Shown one piece after another: positions 40,201 through 51,979 of a stretch of DNA of 64,000 bases. The notes beneath the pieces were generated by a model. That model worked only from the letters and a program-made list of their open reading frames with translations. It was not told where the DNA came from and ran no database searches. A program made the translations under genes and the position numbers. Numbering within the stretch: position 1 is the stretch's first letter; each line of letters starts with the position of its first letter. The stretch is from Aureobasidium sp. EXF-3400 (taxonomy: Eukaryota; Ascomycota; Dothideomycetes; Dothideales; Saccotheciaceae). The stretch covers positions 1 through 64,000 of the forward strand of contig SWBL01000077.1 in NCBI GenBank assembly GCA_024195585.1, read 5' to 3'.

Positions 40201-42654
40201 GATGCCATTGTGGCGAGCAAGCCTGGCAAGGCGAAGAGAAATCACCAAGATTGGCGCGATGAACACTTTGAATGGTTCGACGAGAAGACTCGAGTCACGA
40301 AGAGAGGATATAGCGCTGACAGTTCCTGGTGGTCGTCGGCTTTCAACAAACTTCTCACGACCGACAAAAATTATGGCTTGTCGAAAAGCTACAAGTACAA
40401 CCAGCTTGTATACTCTGCTTCTCGAAGTTGTCCACCTGCAGCAGTTGCTGCACTATCAGCTGAAGTCATTGGCGAGCTCAACGTCAACATGGATTATGGC
40501 ATTTCCCTGATCTGCACTCTCAGAGATTTTGACTGCTCGGAGTCGTACGCCTACTTTAGACTTGGCGACCTCAATGTGACCGCCAGAGGTATATTGTCGG
40601 GCAATGCAGGATTCGTCTATCAGTCTAGAAAGGTCCAGTTGCTTGACAAGTGGGATCCCTTCGGTGCATCTTTCAATCTCAAAGGCTTGTGGACCATCGG
40701 GCCGTACTTCGATGCAACAGCACAAATCATGGGGCGAGCAGTTGTCTCTGGAAAGATGCAGACCGGAGCCAGTTGGCTCGCACCGGGCGGAATGGTTTTC
40801 ATGTTCCCTCAAGGCTTAGATCAGCAGCCAAGTCAGGATATTCTCAATGTCTATCCGGCAAGACCTTACATAGAAGCTGGTACCTCGGCGTCTATCAGTG
40901 CTGATGGGTCTCTAACATTGACAGTCAGTCCAGCCGTCGGTTTCACAATCGAGCTTGATGCAATTGGCACTCAACTGATCAACACGGACATCCGTGCAAG
41001 CTTTGACAACTCGTTGACTCTCAAGGTCGGTGCAAGCACTGAGAGCTGTCAAGGCGCCAATTATCAGATGATTTATGGAGCAAGCGCGGACATAACGGTT
41101 GCCCACCCTCTCCCAGGCTGGATCGTTGGCCAACAGGACTCGAACATATTCAAGCAGTCTTTCTCGAATCCGAAGACATGCTACCCATGGAGCAAGAACA
41201 AGAACGATAGACGTAGCATCGACTCCACCAACTTGACTGAACAATCGATCTGGGTCGATGGTCTGATGACCCGAGACGACGAAACAGATGTGGTCAATTC
41301 CGGTGCCCTGTTCCCTGACGTTGCCGCTTCGGCCTTGCGATGCTCGAATACCAAGTTCACACCGACAGGCGATTGCAATGCGAGCGTCGACGATGGTATG
41401 GATGAGTACGGCATCAAGCCAAGTTCTTCTGATTCTGTACAAAAACGCCACGCTGCCACCAGCACTAAGCGACTGCCTGCTTCGCCCGTCGGGCCCCTGG
41501 ATAAACGAGCGACCAAGGATGCGTCTAAGTTCTGTCTTGAGACGCTGATGGATGTGAACAATGCCGAGTACAACGCTGCTGTAGTGTTCCCAGCTTTCTT
41601 GTCCTCGAGTCAGCTCATCAAAGCTGATTCTACTGTTGTCACATACGGGCCGGCTGTTGATGACAACTGTAACAATTACGATATGGAACAGATCACAACC
41701 CCTGCGAAGGGCGCGGAGTTCGCCACCGAACACATTCTGGAAGCTCAACTGCTAGGTATTTTCTTGAGCGAGACTGCGAGCCAGGATGACGAGAACTACG
41801 ACAACCCCATCGGACCTTCCGCTTCGAAACAAGTCACTGACATTAATTGGTGGACGGACTTAGAGTACGACATGTGTCAGTACTTTTGGTTCTGGTGGAA
41901 CGGCAAGAAGATTACGATCAATGGTGTACGCCAAGAGCCCATCCAGTTTGTAGCCCAGGTCTACCCCGGCAAGGTGCGTCACTCAAGTTTCGGGATCTTG
42001 ATCAATCAGTTGACCCATAGCAGGACAACATTTGGAGCGATGAGTTCATGCTTCTCGCGAAAGATGCGAATAGCTTGAAAGAACGGTGAGCACCTTTTGT
42101 ATCATCCCAAATTTGAATCTGCTGACAAGTATAGACTCTGGGGCAAAGGCGAGGTTCGTGATCCCGGCAAGATGACTGCAGCCATAGCGGGAACGGACCC
42201 CAAACACGACTTCAATTGGGCGATAAACAATTGCCGATCAGTCATCCGAGCCATCAAATATCAACAAGACCCCAAGGTTATCGACATCATGATTAAGCAG
42301 GCGACACGTATCGGTCAGGCATTCGATCAGATGGAGAACATAATCCCACAACAAGTTGCAGACGGCTCTTACAACAAGAACCCATACACGCGTCTGGAAC
42401 TGGGAGACCAGTGGCGTCGATGGATCTTTGAACGCTACGACACCGCCATCCGTAAGGGCGAAGAGTTCCTGGACCAATGGGTTCCTATCATTGTATCAAA
42501 GCACGGCGCGGAAGATGATGACGGCGACACTAATATGAGTAGTGATGATGAGTCCGACGGAAATAGCGCAGTTGTGGACCGGGCGAGTGCACTAAAGGCG
42601 GCCTATGCCGCACTTTCTGCATGGGAAAATCCTCTCCCAGCCTCTTGGGCTTGA
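37292..42654 (+). CDS. Subgroup C (killer-toxin-like) GH18 chitinase
   Basis: Four exons, 37292-39530, 39623-41973, 42024-42085 and 42135-42654, encode 1723 residues. After an N-terminal hydrophobic segment there are two chitin-binding type-1 modules (CCGESGYCGFG and CCSQFGFCGTT). The GH18 barrel runs from about residue 170 to 540; its catalytic motif DGADIDWE places the acid at E298, and the barrel also has LKVWISIGGWSFN and LLLWAVDMDD. A run of CCP-type Cys clusters and a long C-terminal region like the alpha-subunit extension of yeast killer chitinases follow. Dibasic KR sites recur (VRKR, LRKR, LQKR). It is secreted and acts on chitin of its own or foreign walls. It has no LysM modules of its own; these are encoded by the divergent neighbour. 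The longest gene here, it appears intact. Confidence 0.92.
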
Positions 42655-42895
42655 CACGATAACTTATAGTCTTCAATTGAGCAGCTCTGTTATTCTTCTC
42701 TTCTCCTAAGCTGTCGCTTGGGTCGATTTTCTGATCTTTCTCCCCGCACTTCTAGACGCGATATGGAATACGTTTTCAGGAAAGCACTAAGTAGGGCTAG
42801 CCGATTACTCACAAGAGAGTGTCTCGATTCTCGATGCTAGAGCAACGCATTCAAAGTGGTTGGCAGGTAGACAAAGGCCTTACAGCTCATGTGTG

Positions 42896-43786
42896 TTACT
42901 GCGCTCGTAGCATCTCTATCGCTAAAGTGTAAGCCTCATCCTTCGCCTTCTCTTGAACCGTTCCAGGCTTTGTACTTTTATCCCATGCATGCACACACTT
43001 TTCCATTCTCATAGCCACAACATTGCGACTCCCACCAGCATCCTTGATCTTCGCAGCAAGTGCTTCCGCCTCAAGACAAAGATTATCGCATGCCGCGGTA
43101 ATGAAAAGCACATTCTGGGGAAACGCCTCTGCAGACGCGAAAGACGGAGATATCAACGGGTTCTTCTTATCCATCGTTGGAGGAATATAGCATTCGTCGA
43201 AAAATCTCGATAAAGCAATGGGTCCTGCTTTCACTGATGTGTCTGGCGCTTTTCTATCCCCAGGATCGATAGACTTGTTGGTAGAGGGGTAGAAGGCAAG
43301 TACCGAGCAAAAAGTATCTTTGCTGAAAACGCCGCTAGCTGTAGCGAGTGCAAGATTGCCGCCTGCACTGAACCCAGAGATAGCGAGACGCGTGAGATCA
43401 AAGTCTTTGGGCTTTTCCAAAATCCAGCGAGCGACATCTTCTACATCCTCTAATGCGGCCGGAAACGGGTTTTCTGGGGCTAGGCGATATTGCACATCGA
43501 AGACTGTGTACTCGGTTTCCCGTACGACACGGGCGCAGAACTCATCGTCGCTTCCGTGATATGGAAGAATGAAGCCGCTGCCGTGGAGGTTGAGGAGGAC
43601 TGGTCGTGGCTTGCTGTCATGTGTTTTCGGCTCGTAGACATGGACTTTGATCTTTCTTCCTGCGTTTCTGGACGTGATATAAAGTACGCGATCGGGAAAG
43701 CACTGAGTAGGGCCAGATGCGAGTCGAGCCAGCAGTCTCACGAACAGGACGACCACTTTTAGTCGGAAATAGGTAAGGAAGCCCAT
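42896..43786 (-). CDS. Alpha/beta hydrolase fold-3 enzyme (HSL/arylacetamide deacetylase-like)
   Basis: An intronless 296-residue protein starting at ATG 43786; the open frame upstream starts only with TTG. A single hydrophobic N-terminal helix (VVVLFVRLLARLA) could anchor it in the ER membrane. The oxyanion motif reads HGSGF, close to the family HGGGF. The nucleophile is S140 in GFSAGG, the acid is Asp in AACDNL and the base is His in CVHAWD. FDVQYRLAPENPFPA is typical of the family. Such enzymes hydrolyse short acyl esters. Substrate unknown. It converges on the chitinase gene with 241 bases between stops. Confidence 0.87.
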   Translation of the reverse strand: MGFLTYFRLKVVVLFVRLLARLASGPTQCFPDRVLYITSRNAGRKIKVHVYEPKTHDSKPRPVLLNLHGSGFILPYHGSDDEFCARVVRETEYTVFDVQYRLAPENPFPAALEDVEDVARWILEKPKDFDLTRLAISGFSAGGNLALATASGVFSKDTFCSVLAFYPSTNKSIDPGDRKAPDTSVKAGPIALSRFFDECYIPPTMDKKNPLISPSFASAEAFPQNVLFITAACDNLCLEAEALAAKIKDAGGSRNVVAMRMEKCVHAWDKSTKPGTVQEKAKDEAYTLAIEMLRAQ

Positions 43787-44008
43787 CGGATGGGGAAAAA
43801 AAGCAGATGACAATGTGGAAGTAGAATCAAAGTTGAATGTAGGTAGAAAGATGGCAAGGCTGTTGATTCAATTTGTACTGCTGACGGGAAGTTGACTATC
43901 CGAGGCACCGGGTAAGCAGGACCCGACCGTTTAAACGGTAGTGCACAAATTGTTATGCAACCTGCCTATAATCCTCCATGATAATAACTCGCAACAGGTC
44001 TAATGTCC

Positions 44009-46114
44009 CTAGATGGTGACTCTATTACTCTTTCTAGTTTCCTCAACATAACCCATTTTACGCCCAGTAACCCACAGCTGAACCTGGCCTGAGCCCTTGG
44101 TGTTTCTGACATTCTTGGGCCTGTATCTCAAAACATCACCTTGCGTGACGTTGAACAAGGTATATCCAGGCTTCTCACTCGTTCTGTTGTTGATGACCCA
44201 ACGCGCAAACAGCTTCATACCCGGATCCCAACGACCTACAGTACCTACAACATCTCCAGCAACCTTGATGACAGGGTCAGATTGCCGAGCCAGCGCAGCC
44301 TGGTGGCCTCCGCGACCAATGACCTCAGTCCAGATATTTCCGCGTGTCGATGCCGAAGTCAAGTTAGCATGAAGAGGCGTGATTCCATCCGGAGCGTGAT
44401 CATCGACCCATTTTTTGACAAGCTCGAGGTATTCCCAAGCCTCCATACCTCGATAGAATCCACCATGGGTCTTCTGCGGAAGAATGGATATCGTAGCCCA
44501 ACTTGGGCCACCCAGCGCCTCAACACGATTCTTGAATTCAGCCACGCCTTCGTTTAAGAAATAGTCATCCCATGTGCCCACGGAGATGTGAATGCGATCC
44601 CGCAAGGCTTCGCCCAAGTGTAAGGAGCTGTTCCAGTTGGTCACAATATGATGAGCCAGGTCCATTGATTTCCAGTATTCCACAGCTTCGGGGTAGATCT
44701 CGCCTGTGACTTTGTTCCAAGGCTCTAGAGGATAGCCATTGACACCTTGTACTCCAAAGACAGCATTCCAGATATCCCACTGTAGGGACGAGCGCGAAGA
44801 GGTGCCGAAAGTCAGTTCCCAATGGTTCTCCGTGGCGGTACTAGCAAGGATGTTCTGTGTACCGTTGACGAATTCTCGAATCGAAGGAATTTCACTACCG
44901 TTGGGATATGTGTATGCGTTTTTACTGGTGTACAATGGTATCGCTTGATGCTTGTGGAAATCCAGGGAGTCTGGGTACGACGAGAAGCATGCGCCAAACA
45001 GATCAGGTCGGAAGATCACGCTGGCGGCAGAGATCCAACCTCCAGTTGAACCACCGTCCTGAATACGGGCGTAAGGCTGGGAGATCGTGTTGAAGTGAGC
45101 TTCAATATACGGGATCAGCTCATCGTTGATTGCATCGCCATATGGACCAAGATTGGCTGTGTTGACGCCGTAGGAATCATCGTAGTAAGGTGTTTCGTGA
45201 CGGAATGCAACAAGAATCATCTTTGGGGTCTCGCGACTGGTTTTGTTCGCCGATCCAGGAATGACACCCGAGTTCCATGCATCCCTGAAGCTGGCCTTTG
45301 TTGAGTAAGAGTCCGGTCCTTGCCCTTCTGCCCAATGATTTTGCGAGTATATGACCGGGTATCGACTGGCGTTATCGTGGGCATTGTAGCCGTGAGGGAG
45401 CAGAACGTTCGCACCCAAAAACATGTCGCGACCCCAGAAGTCGCTGAGTTTCTTGCTCCGGATCTTGATGTGTTTGAGATACTCTGTGTCTTCGTAATTG
45501 CCTTGAGCACAGCCGCCGATCTCGTGACCTTGGATCTCAGGGAATGGTACCGTGTTGTTCAAGAGCAATTCGATAGTTTGTGCCTTGCCAGAGACCTGAA
45601 CATCGATTACATCAGAAGCCAAATCGCCAGCTCCAGAGACCGGTGGAGATCCGTCACCGCAAGGAAACTTGACCCTCACTACAGACCCATCGCTGCGTCT
45701 GGCAGTATCGTATCTCTTCAGGAAAGCTTGAGCCCGATAATTGCCAATGGGTATGTCTTCCAAGCTCTCAATCGGCCAACCGAAAACGCCGGTATCCACA
45801 TTCTGTCGAGTGCCTCCTGAAAGCTTGATCGTGTTGTTGTGGTGAATGTTGTTGACGTTCATACCGAAGAAGTAGTCTTTTGTCGTAGTATCATCAGTGT
45901 CATCGAGAGGATCGGTCCCATTGGGTGAGAGGATAAACATGACACGCCCTGAGGTGCCATTCCCGATAGATGCTATACCAGCAGACAAATGAACATGGAT
46001 GCCGTGAGATTTGGCAGAGACGATTGGAAGAATTGAAACCAAGAAGAGAGTGACCAGTGACGCCCTTGATGTCAAGAGACCTCCTAGTGAGGAAGCGAGC
46101 CGAAGTTTCGACAT
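44009..46114 (-). CDS. Secreted esterase-like protein
   Basis: An intronless 701-residue protein from ATG 46114. An ATG at 46180 would add 22 residues in front of the signal peptide and is less likely. The signal peptide core is LVTLFLVSILPIVSA. About twelve N-x-[ST] sites suggest N-glycosylation. The C-terminal two thirds form an esterase-D-like alpha/beta hydrolase: LLPHGYNAHDNASRYPVIY, then a nucleophile elbow DGGSTGGW with S356, and a His in KTHGGFYRGM. The enzyme is extracellular and may act on plant or microbial esters. It is not a recognised feruloyl esterase or cutinase. It belongs to the same secreted-protein stretch as the chitinase. Confidence 0.82.
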   Translation of the reverse strand: MSKLRLASSLGGLLTSRASLVTLFLVSILPIVSAKSHGIHVHLSAGIASIGNGTSGRVMFILSPNGTDPLDDTDDTTTKDYFFGMNVNNIHHNNTIKLSGGTRQNVDTGVFGWPIESLEDIPIGNYRAQAFLKRYDTARRSDGSVVRVKFPCGDGSPPVSGAGDLASDVIDVQVSGKAQTIELLLNNTVPFPEIQGHEIGGCAQGNYEDTEYLKHIKIRSKKLSDFWGRDMFLGANVLLPHGYNAHDNASRYPVIYSQNHWAEGQGPDSYSTKASFRDAWNSGVIPGSANKTSRETPKMILVAFRHETPYYDDSYGVNTANLGPYGDAINDELIPYIEAHFNTISQPYARIQDGGSTGGWISAASVIFRPDLFGACFSSYPDSLDFHKHQAIPLYTSKNAYTYPNGSEIPSIREFVNGTQNILASTATENHWELTFGTSSRSSLQWDIWNAVFGVQGVNGYPLEPWNKVTGEIYPEAVEYWKSMDLAHHIVTNWNSSLHLGEALRDRIHISVGTWDDYFLNEGVAEFKNRVEALGGPSWATISILPQKTHGGFYRGMEAWEYLELVKKWVDDHAPDGITPLHANLTSASTRGNIWTEVIGRGGHQAALARQSDPVIKVAGDVVGTVGRWDPGMKLFARWVINNRTSEKPGYTLFNVTQGDVLRYRPKNVRNTKGSGQVQLWVTGRKMGYVEETRKSNRVTI

Positions 46115-46720
46115 AGTGTTAAACTCGGCTGACCAGGTGTTCCGGAGGCACAACGAGTGAAGAGATGTCTCATTGAACACTGTGAGGAATGTAGTTCTTT
46201 TTGAAGTCTGGGTTCAGAGGGCGGGCTGTGGTCAGGGTTCAGCCATTGCAGATTGATCACCATGCCCAGCACTTGGCACTTTAGCTAGCGTTATCGGACA
46301 CGGAGTGGAGAATACTGGCCTCTCACTACAGAACCACGTTTGCACCGCAACAAATTCTCCAATTGCAGTCTGTCATCGCTGAACAGATTGTTCATTGTTT
46401 TTGGATCGGGTTTCATGGTCTTTAACGATTGCAGTTGCGAAATTGTTAGCCTGGTAATGGATGTAAATCCGTAAACCTATGCCCGTGCGACAATCTAGCA
46501 GAATTAGGAAGGTGATCCATCAGCGTCTGCTTGCAAGGGTACAACTCCCGTCTATGTAATGATAAGCCGGACAGAGTAATTGGGGGTCGGTTATTGAGGG
46601 TTTGATCTTTTCGTTGTGGTAAGCGTCAAGCCGAAACAAGGGCTGTTCTCGAACGTCGTATTTGAAAGTGGATTCAAATTGGCAGCAGAATAAGAATGGA
46701 TGCTCAAATCTTTGACATGA
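46115..46720. other. Intergenic, nothing recognised
   Basis: About 0.6 kb between the esterase start and the dehydratase stop. It presumably contains the esterase promoter. No supported frame. Confidence 0.4.
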
Positions 46721-48581
46721 TCACGACTCTGACAACCCATGAGTGGTCAAAAAGTCGAAATCGCATCCACGATCTGCCTGATTCACACAACGCTCGTATA
46801 ACCCCCTATAGCCTCTTGCAACCTTTCGAGCCTTATCAACAGTTTGTTGCATAGGGCTTGCTGCTTTCGCAGCAGTCCGGCGAGCTATCACCTCATCAGA
46901 AACCAAGAGCTCAATCGCCCTTCTTTCCACGTCTAATTCAACCATATCACCATCTTCAATAATCCCGAAGACGGAGTCTGTGATAGCAGATTCGGGCGAC
47001 ACGTGTAAAACAATAGTACCTCCAGCAGTCCCTGACATCCGACCGTCAGAAATACGAAGCATGTCTTGCACACCTTGAGCTGCAAGTTTGCGTGGGATAG
47101 GGATGACACCTGCTTCAGGCATGCCGGGATTGCCAATGGGACCCACGCCCTTGAGCACAAGCACAGAGTCTTTCGTGACATCGAGGTTCACGTCGTCAAT
47201 TCTTTGCGCCAGATCTGCAGTGTTCTCGAACACCGCTGCCGGGCCCCGATGAGACAGGAGTCTACGATCCTTCGAAGCCGAGGCTTTGATGATTGCGCCA
47301 TTGGGCGCAAGATTGCCTCGGAGAACGACCAGAGCTGAACGAGGAAAGATCGGGTTGTCGAGTGGTCGGATGATCTTCAATGAGTAAGGGAAGCTTTTGA
47401 AAGTGTCAAGCTCCTCTCCTAGTGTTTTTCCAGTGATAGTCTTTGCGTCCAGGTACAACAGTGGCCTTAGAGTGTTCAGGAGCGCTACCATTCCACCAGC
47501 GTTGTGAAAGTCGTTCATATAATTGTCTCCACTCGGCTTCAAATCAACCAGCAGCGGAGTTTTGCGTCCAACTTCGTCGAATGCGTCCAACGTGATCTTG
47601 CCTTGAACGTTCGGGTGGCGATTAATGATTGCCATGAGATGAACGATTGCGTTTGTACTACCCCCAATGGCTTGGAGGACGGTAATCGCATTCAAGAAGG
47701 ACTCTTTAGTCAGAACGGTTTGAGGGCGAGATGATTCTTTAGCCAGCGCTGCTGCGACCGCGTTTCTGCCAGTTTCTTCTGCCACGCGAAGACGAGCGGA
47801 CGATACAGCGGGAGCGGAGGCGCCTCTCAAGGGCATCAGTCCCATGCTAGCAACAATACAAGCCATAGTACTGGCAGTCCCCATAACACCGCATGTTCCA
47901 CCCTGCAGATGTTAGCTATGCTGGAGTCTTCTCGATGTCATTACGTACAGTAGGCGCCAGTTCTTCATTGACCGCGGATATCTCCTCAATATCGATAGTG
48001 CCGGCACGATATGCGGCCCAGTGATTTCGACAATCAGTGCAGGCGCCAATTCGAACACCCTTGTTCGAACCAGGCATCATGGGACCAACAACAAGAGGGA
48101 GGACAGGCTTGTTTGACGATATACCTCCCATGAGTTGCGCAGGTACAGTCTTATCGCACCCTCCAATCATGATGCAAGCGTCCAATGGTTGCGCTTTGAT
48201 CATCTCCTCGGTATCCATGCTCATAAGATTTCTTAAATACATGCTCGTCGGAGATGAGAAAGATTCGTGCAAGCTGATGGTAGGGAACTCGATGGGCAAT
48301 CCACCACTTAACATGACGCCTCTCTTGGCTGCCTCGATAAGTTGAGGTGCTTGAGAATGACATGGATTGAATCCAGAATGTGTGTTGATGATACCAATGA
48401 CTGGCCGTGCTAGAGCATCATCACTGTAGCCCGCTGCTTTGATGAAGACCTTGCGAAGATATAGAGAAAAGTGGGCATCTCCGTAAGAAGTCAATCCTTG
48501 GCGCAGGCCGCGCTCAGTGTCGATTGGACGGTTCAAGTCGTAATCTGCTTTCGCAGATGCTTTCTGATCTGAGTCGGCCAT
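46721..48581 (-). CDS. IlvD/Edd-family dehydratase, sugar-acid type
   Basis: Two exons, 47949-48581 and 46721-47902, with a 46 bp intron, give 604 residues. Start ATG 48581. This is a Fe-S dehydratase that converts dihydroxy or aldonic acids to 2-keto-3-deoxy acids. Three presumed cluster cysteines are visible in FNPCHSQAPQL, GGCDKTVPA and GGTCGVMGTAST. The MGTASTM form and a conserved SDGRMSGT are typical of pentonate/hexonate dehydratases rather than of the valine-pathway enzyme, so a catabolic sugar-acid role is favoured. There is no clear mitochondrial presequence in the ATG-started form; the upstream frame is Arg/Lys-rich but lacks a good ATG. It diverges from an SDR gene, so the pair could oxidise a sugar and dehydrate its acid. 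Product of such a step would suit the aldolase at 4541. Confidence 0.9.
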
Positions 48582-49030
48582 GGTGGTTGCTCTGGAGAAT
48601 GCGGGCGAATTAGAAGACCTTTTAGCTCGGGACGAACGTCGGGATTTCCGCTTGCCGTCACTCCTCTCAGCTTGTTCCAACGGATATTCCGACCACGACA
48701 ATTTAGCCCGGCTTTGCTTTCCGCTCGTTACCAGAGTGGCATTCATATAGAAAGAGCCAGGCAAACTTCGTCGGAGCGTCCCAAACAAATTTTAGATATG
48801 TGATGCCCATTCTGACTGAGCACAGACAAAGACACGACGAGTGTGTGATCGCACTTACCAAATCACTTCTCCTTGAATCATGAGCTACGAGGCCTCTTGT
48901 CGAGTGGTAACCACAATGCGATGCTTGTCGAGCTCCGAATAAAAACTGTCGTCGAAGATATCGCGGATCGCTCGTGAATTGTGACTGTGGGGTGCGGAAA
49001 TTCCGCTCGGCTTTCCGAAGGTGGTAGCGG

Positions 49031-49038
49031 TATTTAAA
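49031..49038 (+). promoter_or_regulatory. Candidate TATA box of the SDR gene
   Basis: TATTTAAA lies about 120 bases upstream of the SDR ATG, within the 573-base divergent region shared with the dehydratase. Confidence 0.4.
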
Positions 49039-49154
49039 CAGATGGACAGCATGCCACAGTCTGTCGCATATCCAAACACTTCCATCATTCTCATATTTCG
49101 TGTTCTCGTCCTCTTCCATCCCAGACACTCATCCTGTCACCCCAAAATCTCGCG

Positions 49155-49961
49155 ATGCATGACCTCACTGGCAAAGTCGCTCTGTTCACCGGCCTCGGAC
49201 AAAGTCCGGGCCAGGGCTGGGGAATTGGAGCAGCAACCGCAATCCTGATGGCTCGTCAAGGAGCCATAATCTTCGGTGGTAACCGTACTCTAGCTTCGAC
49301 AGCTTCGACACAAGACGCCATCAATGAAGCTGGCGGCGTTTGCGATATCGTGGAATGTAATGTCACAGAGGCAGACTCGGTGAAAGCATTGGTGGATGCA
49401 TGCATGGCGAAGCACGGAAGAATCGACATCCTGGTGAACAACGTGGGAAGGTCAGAGCCGGGCTGTCCTGCCACCATGTCGCCCGAGACATGGGACGCAC
49501 AGGTAGACATCAATCTCAAGAGTGTCTACCTGCTGTGCCACTATACGTTGCCTATCATGGAAAGGCAGGGCAGTGGTACGGTCGTGAGCATCTCGAGTAT
49601 TGCTGGCATGCGATATATCGGCAAACCGCAGATCGGCTATTCGACCACAAAAGCCGCGATCATGCAGTTCATGAAAGCAACAGCAGTAATATACGCTGCA
49701 AAGGGCGTGCGTTTGAACACGGTTGTGCCTGGGTTGATGGAGACTCCCTATACGCAAGGCTTGGTTTCGCGATATGGCAAGGATGGCGACTACGAAAGTT
49801 ACAAGCAGATGCGGGATGCTCAAGTGCCGACGGGTAGGATGGGAGACGCTTGGGACGTGGCGAACGCTGTCTTGTTCCTGGCCTCAGACGAGGCAAAGTA
49901 TATCACGGGACAGAAGATAGTCGTTGACGGTGGTATCACGTCTTCTACAGGACGTGCTTGA
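49155..49961 (+). CDS. Short-chain dehydrogenase/reductase
   Basis: An intronless 268-residue classical SDR. The cofactor motif is an extended glycine loop TGLGQSPGQGWGIG. VNNVG and the INLKSVY stretch follow. Catalytic residues are the Ser in SISSIAG and Y162/K166 in YSTTK. The C-terminal VDGG is typical. It is cytosolic and NAD(P)-dependent, acting on an alcohol or sugar. It diverges from the sugar-acid-type dehydratase, which supports a sugar or polyol 1-dehydrogenase role like those heading non-phosphorylative pathways, but substrate is inference. Start chosen at the first ATG, directly before HDLTGKVALFTG. Confidence 0.9.
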   Translation: MHDLTGKVALFTGLGQSPGQGWGIGAATAILMARQGAIIFGGNRTLASTASTQDAINEAGGVCDIVECNVTEADSVKALVDACMAKHGRIDILVNNVGRSEPGCPATMSPETWDAQVDINLKSVYLLCHYTLPIMERQGSGTVVSISSIAGMRYIGKPQIGYSTTKAAIMQFMKATAVIYAAKGVRLNTVVPGLMETPYTQGLVSRYGKDGDYESYKQMRDAQVPTGRMGDAWDVANAVLFLASDEAKYITGQKIVVDGGITSSTGRA

Positions 49962-51979
49962 ACGCCATTGGAAGATCCCAAATATAGCCAGAATCTTGCA
50001 CATATGCCTTGGACCAAGAGATGCTCGATGAGACGTTTAGTACTTGGCCATCTGTGAACATTAACATGTTGGAGTGTCGTGCCGCGAATGCAAGTATTGA
50101 TGCCGCTACTGGTGACGAAGGGTACTGAACTGTTGGAAGATCGAGTCCTAACGTCGGTGCAACCAGAGTACATGCCCGTGGCGGTAATCAGTGGTGAGAC
50201 GACCGGTTGCGATCTATTATTCCCATCTCTTGATCAAACGGCCTTGGGCCACTGTTGTAATCTGTCTCAATCCTAACCAAGCGCCTCCTTTCCTGCTGCC
50301 GGGAGCTATTGGCGGAAGCTGGAGTAGAATGGTCCCATATAGACGGGTGAGGATGATTCTTGCCTATAAGGCATCATGGTCGCGCTAATTGTCGACGGTA
50401 GCCATAATGGGACAATAGTGAGGTCGATGGTTGATAATGATGTATCTGCAGACCAGTATGACACGGCGTCAGAAGGTGATGGTTGCAAGGTCGCGAGATG
50501 GAGCTTCAATAGGAGACGAAGAGACAAGACGAGAACCGACGCGAATCGGTGAAGAGACGCGAGACACGTGAATGTGCGTACGTCATGATATGATCGACAG
50601 TTGCTGTACGGTTTACGACTGGCTAAACATCGGAGTCGTTCTGGTCGTGTACCTCTCAATTGATATGGCCATACTGAAGAGATATCATGATCAAAACTGG
50701 CTAAAGAGGGTGAGAAGGGCACGAAGATACGTTCACGAAAGTATCGCAACGATCGGATGACTGTACCATGAGATAGTGTTTCTGGCTCCGATTCTTTCGC
50801 ATCACAACCACTTTCCGTGCTGGACGAGTAGACTTTATCAAAAACACGATCGAAATCCCGAAACTTGGCTATCACATAACGCTCAGAGGGATCTGACCCA
50901 TATTAAATATATCAATCATCATCAAAATATGTTGAGCAGATTCTGGCTTATCAGAAATATGAAAATTCATTCTCGTTTTACTGCTATATGCTCGCCGACT
51001 CGAAAAACGCTTGTAAATGGGAGCACCCTGTCTGCGAAAAGCCGCACTTGGCATCGTGAATCACGAAACCGATGACGTATATTTCTCGACGCGTCTCTGC
51101 TATCTGCCGTGTCTCTGCCTAACTTCTTCTTCTTTTTGACAAAAACACAGGCGACATCGAGTTTACGCTGCTCAAATGTCATGCTCGACTCACTCATCGT
51201 CTCTGCCGCTACTCGTTCTTCACAACGATTTTGCCCTACTGCACCCGTTTCTTGACGCGTCTTTTTGTGTCTCGCCGTGACAATAGTCTCAGCGACGGCG
51301 AGCTTTCGAACGACCAATATGCGGCGCCTGGATCACAGACCGTCTCCGACAACCACAAAACGACATCGAAATTTCATCCGGATGCAGCCTTGAACCGTGG
51401 TAGTATATATTCACATGTTCCGCCTTCAATCGTCAACCGCCTTGGATGTGCTCGTACGCAGTGCACACCCTCGCGATCTGCTCGCGTTCCAGACAGGAGA
51501 CTGCGCTTATGTGTTCAGATCACCTCAGCTCAGGAGTTGGACCGCTAGGAACATTGCAATAACAATTTATAGAGCTATGGGATTCGCAGATATTCCGGGA
51601 ACAGTCACATCTAGGACCCTCCAGTGACGAGAGTCACAGTCGAGGTCGACTCAGCTGTATTCAAAACCATGAAGCAAAACCCATGCTCGAGAAAACAGAC
51701 AAATCTCTACAAGATACTGGTGTAGTGAGTATAGTTGCGACAGAGCTGACCAAATGACATTTTCCTCAGCTATTAAAGCCGAGCTTGCAACCTTCGCACT
51801 AGGTCAGCCAAAGATCGATCTGAAGTGTTCTCGCTTTACTTATTCACCGATCCGGATAAGTTTGTTGGCACATGATTTCATTGATACTTCAGTCAGATCG
51901 AAGCCACCCGAATTCTTCTAGATATTTGAGAGGTTGACTCGCGGTTGGGACGACTGTCCGCCTGTCCCGTCTGGGTGCT
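49962..51979. other. 2.0 kb without a supported gene
   Basis: Many 60-190-codon frames overlap on both strands here (for example 50306-50875 minus and 50967-51317 minus). They are Ser/Arg-rich without motifs or splice continuity. The stretch contains many short tracts of oligo-T and GA. It could be degraded repeat or non-coding transcript. I see nothing definite. Confidence 0.5.

Noticed and set aside
46721..48581. Valine-pathway dihydroxyacid dehydratase (ILV3)
   Set aside because: The MGTASTM active-site form, absence of a clear mitochondrial presequence and pairing with an SDR favour a sugar-acid dehydratase.
50306..50875. 189-codon minus-strand frame
   Set aside because: Ser-rich chance-like frame overlapping others on both strands. 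No motif or signal peptide.
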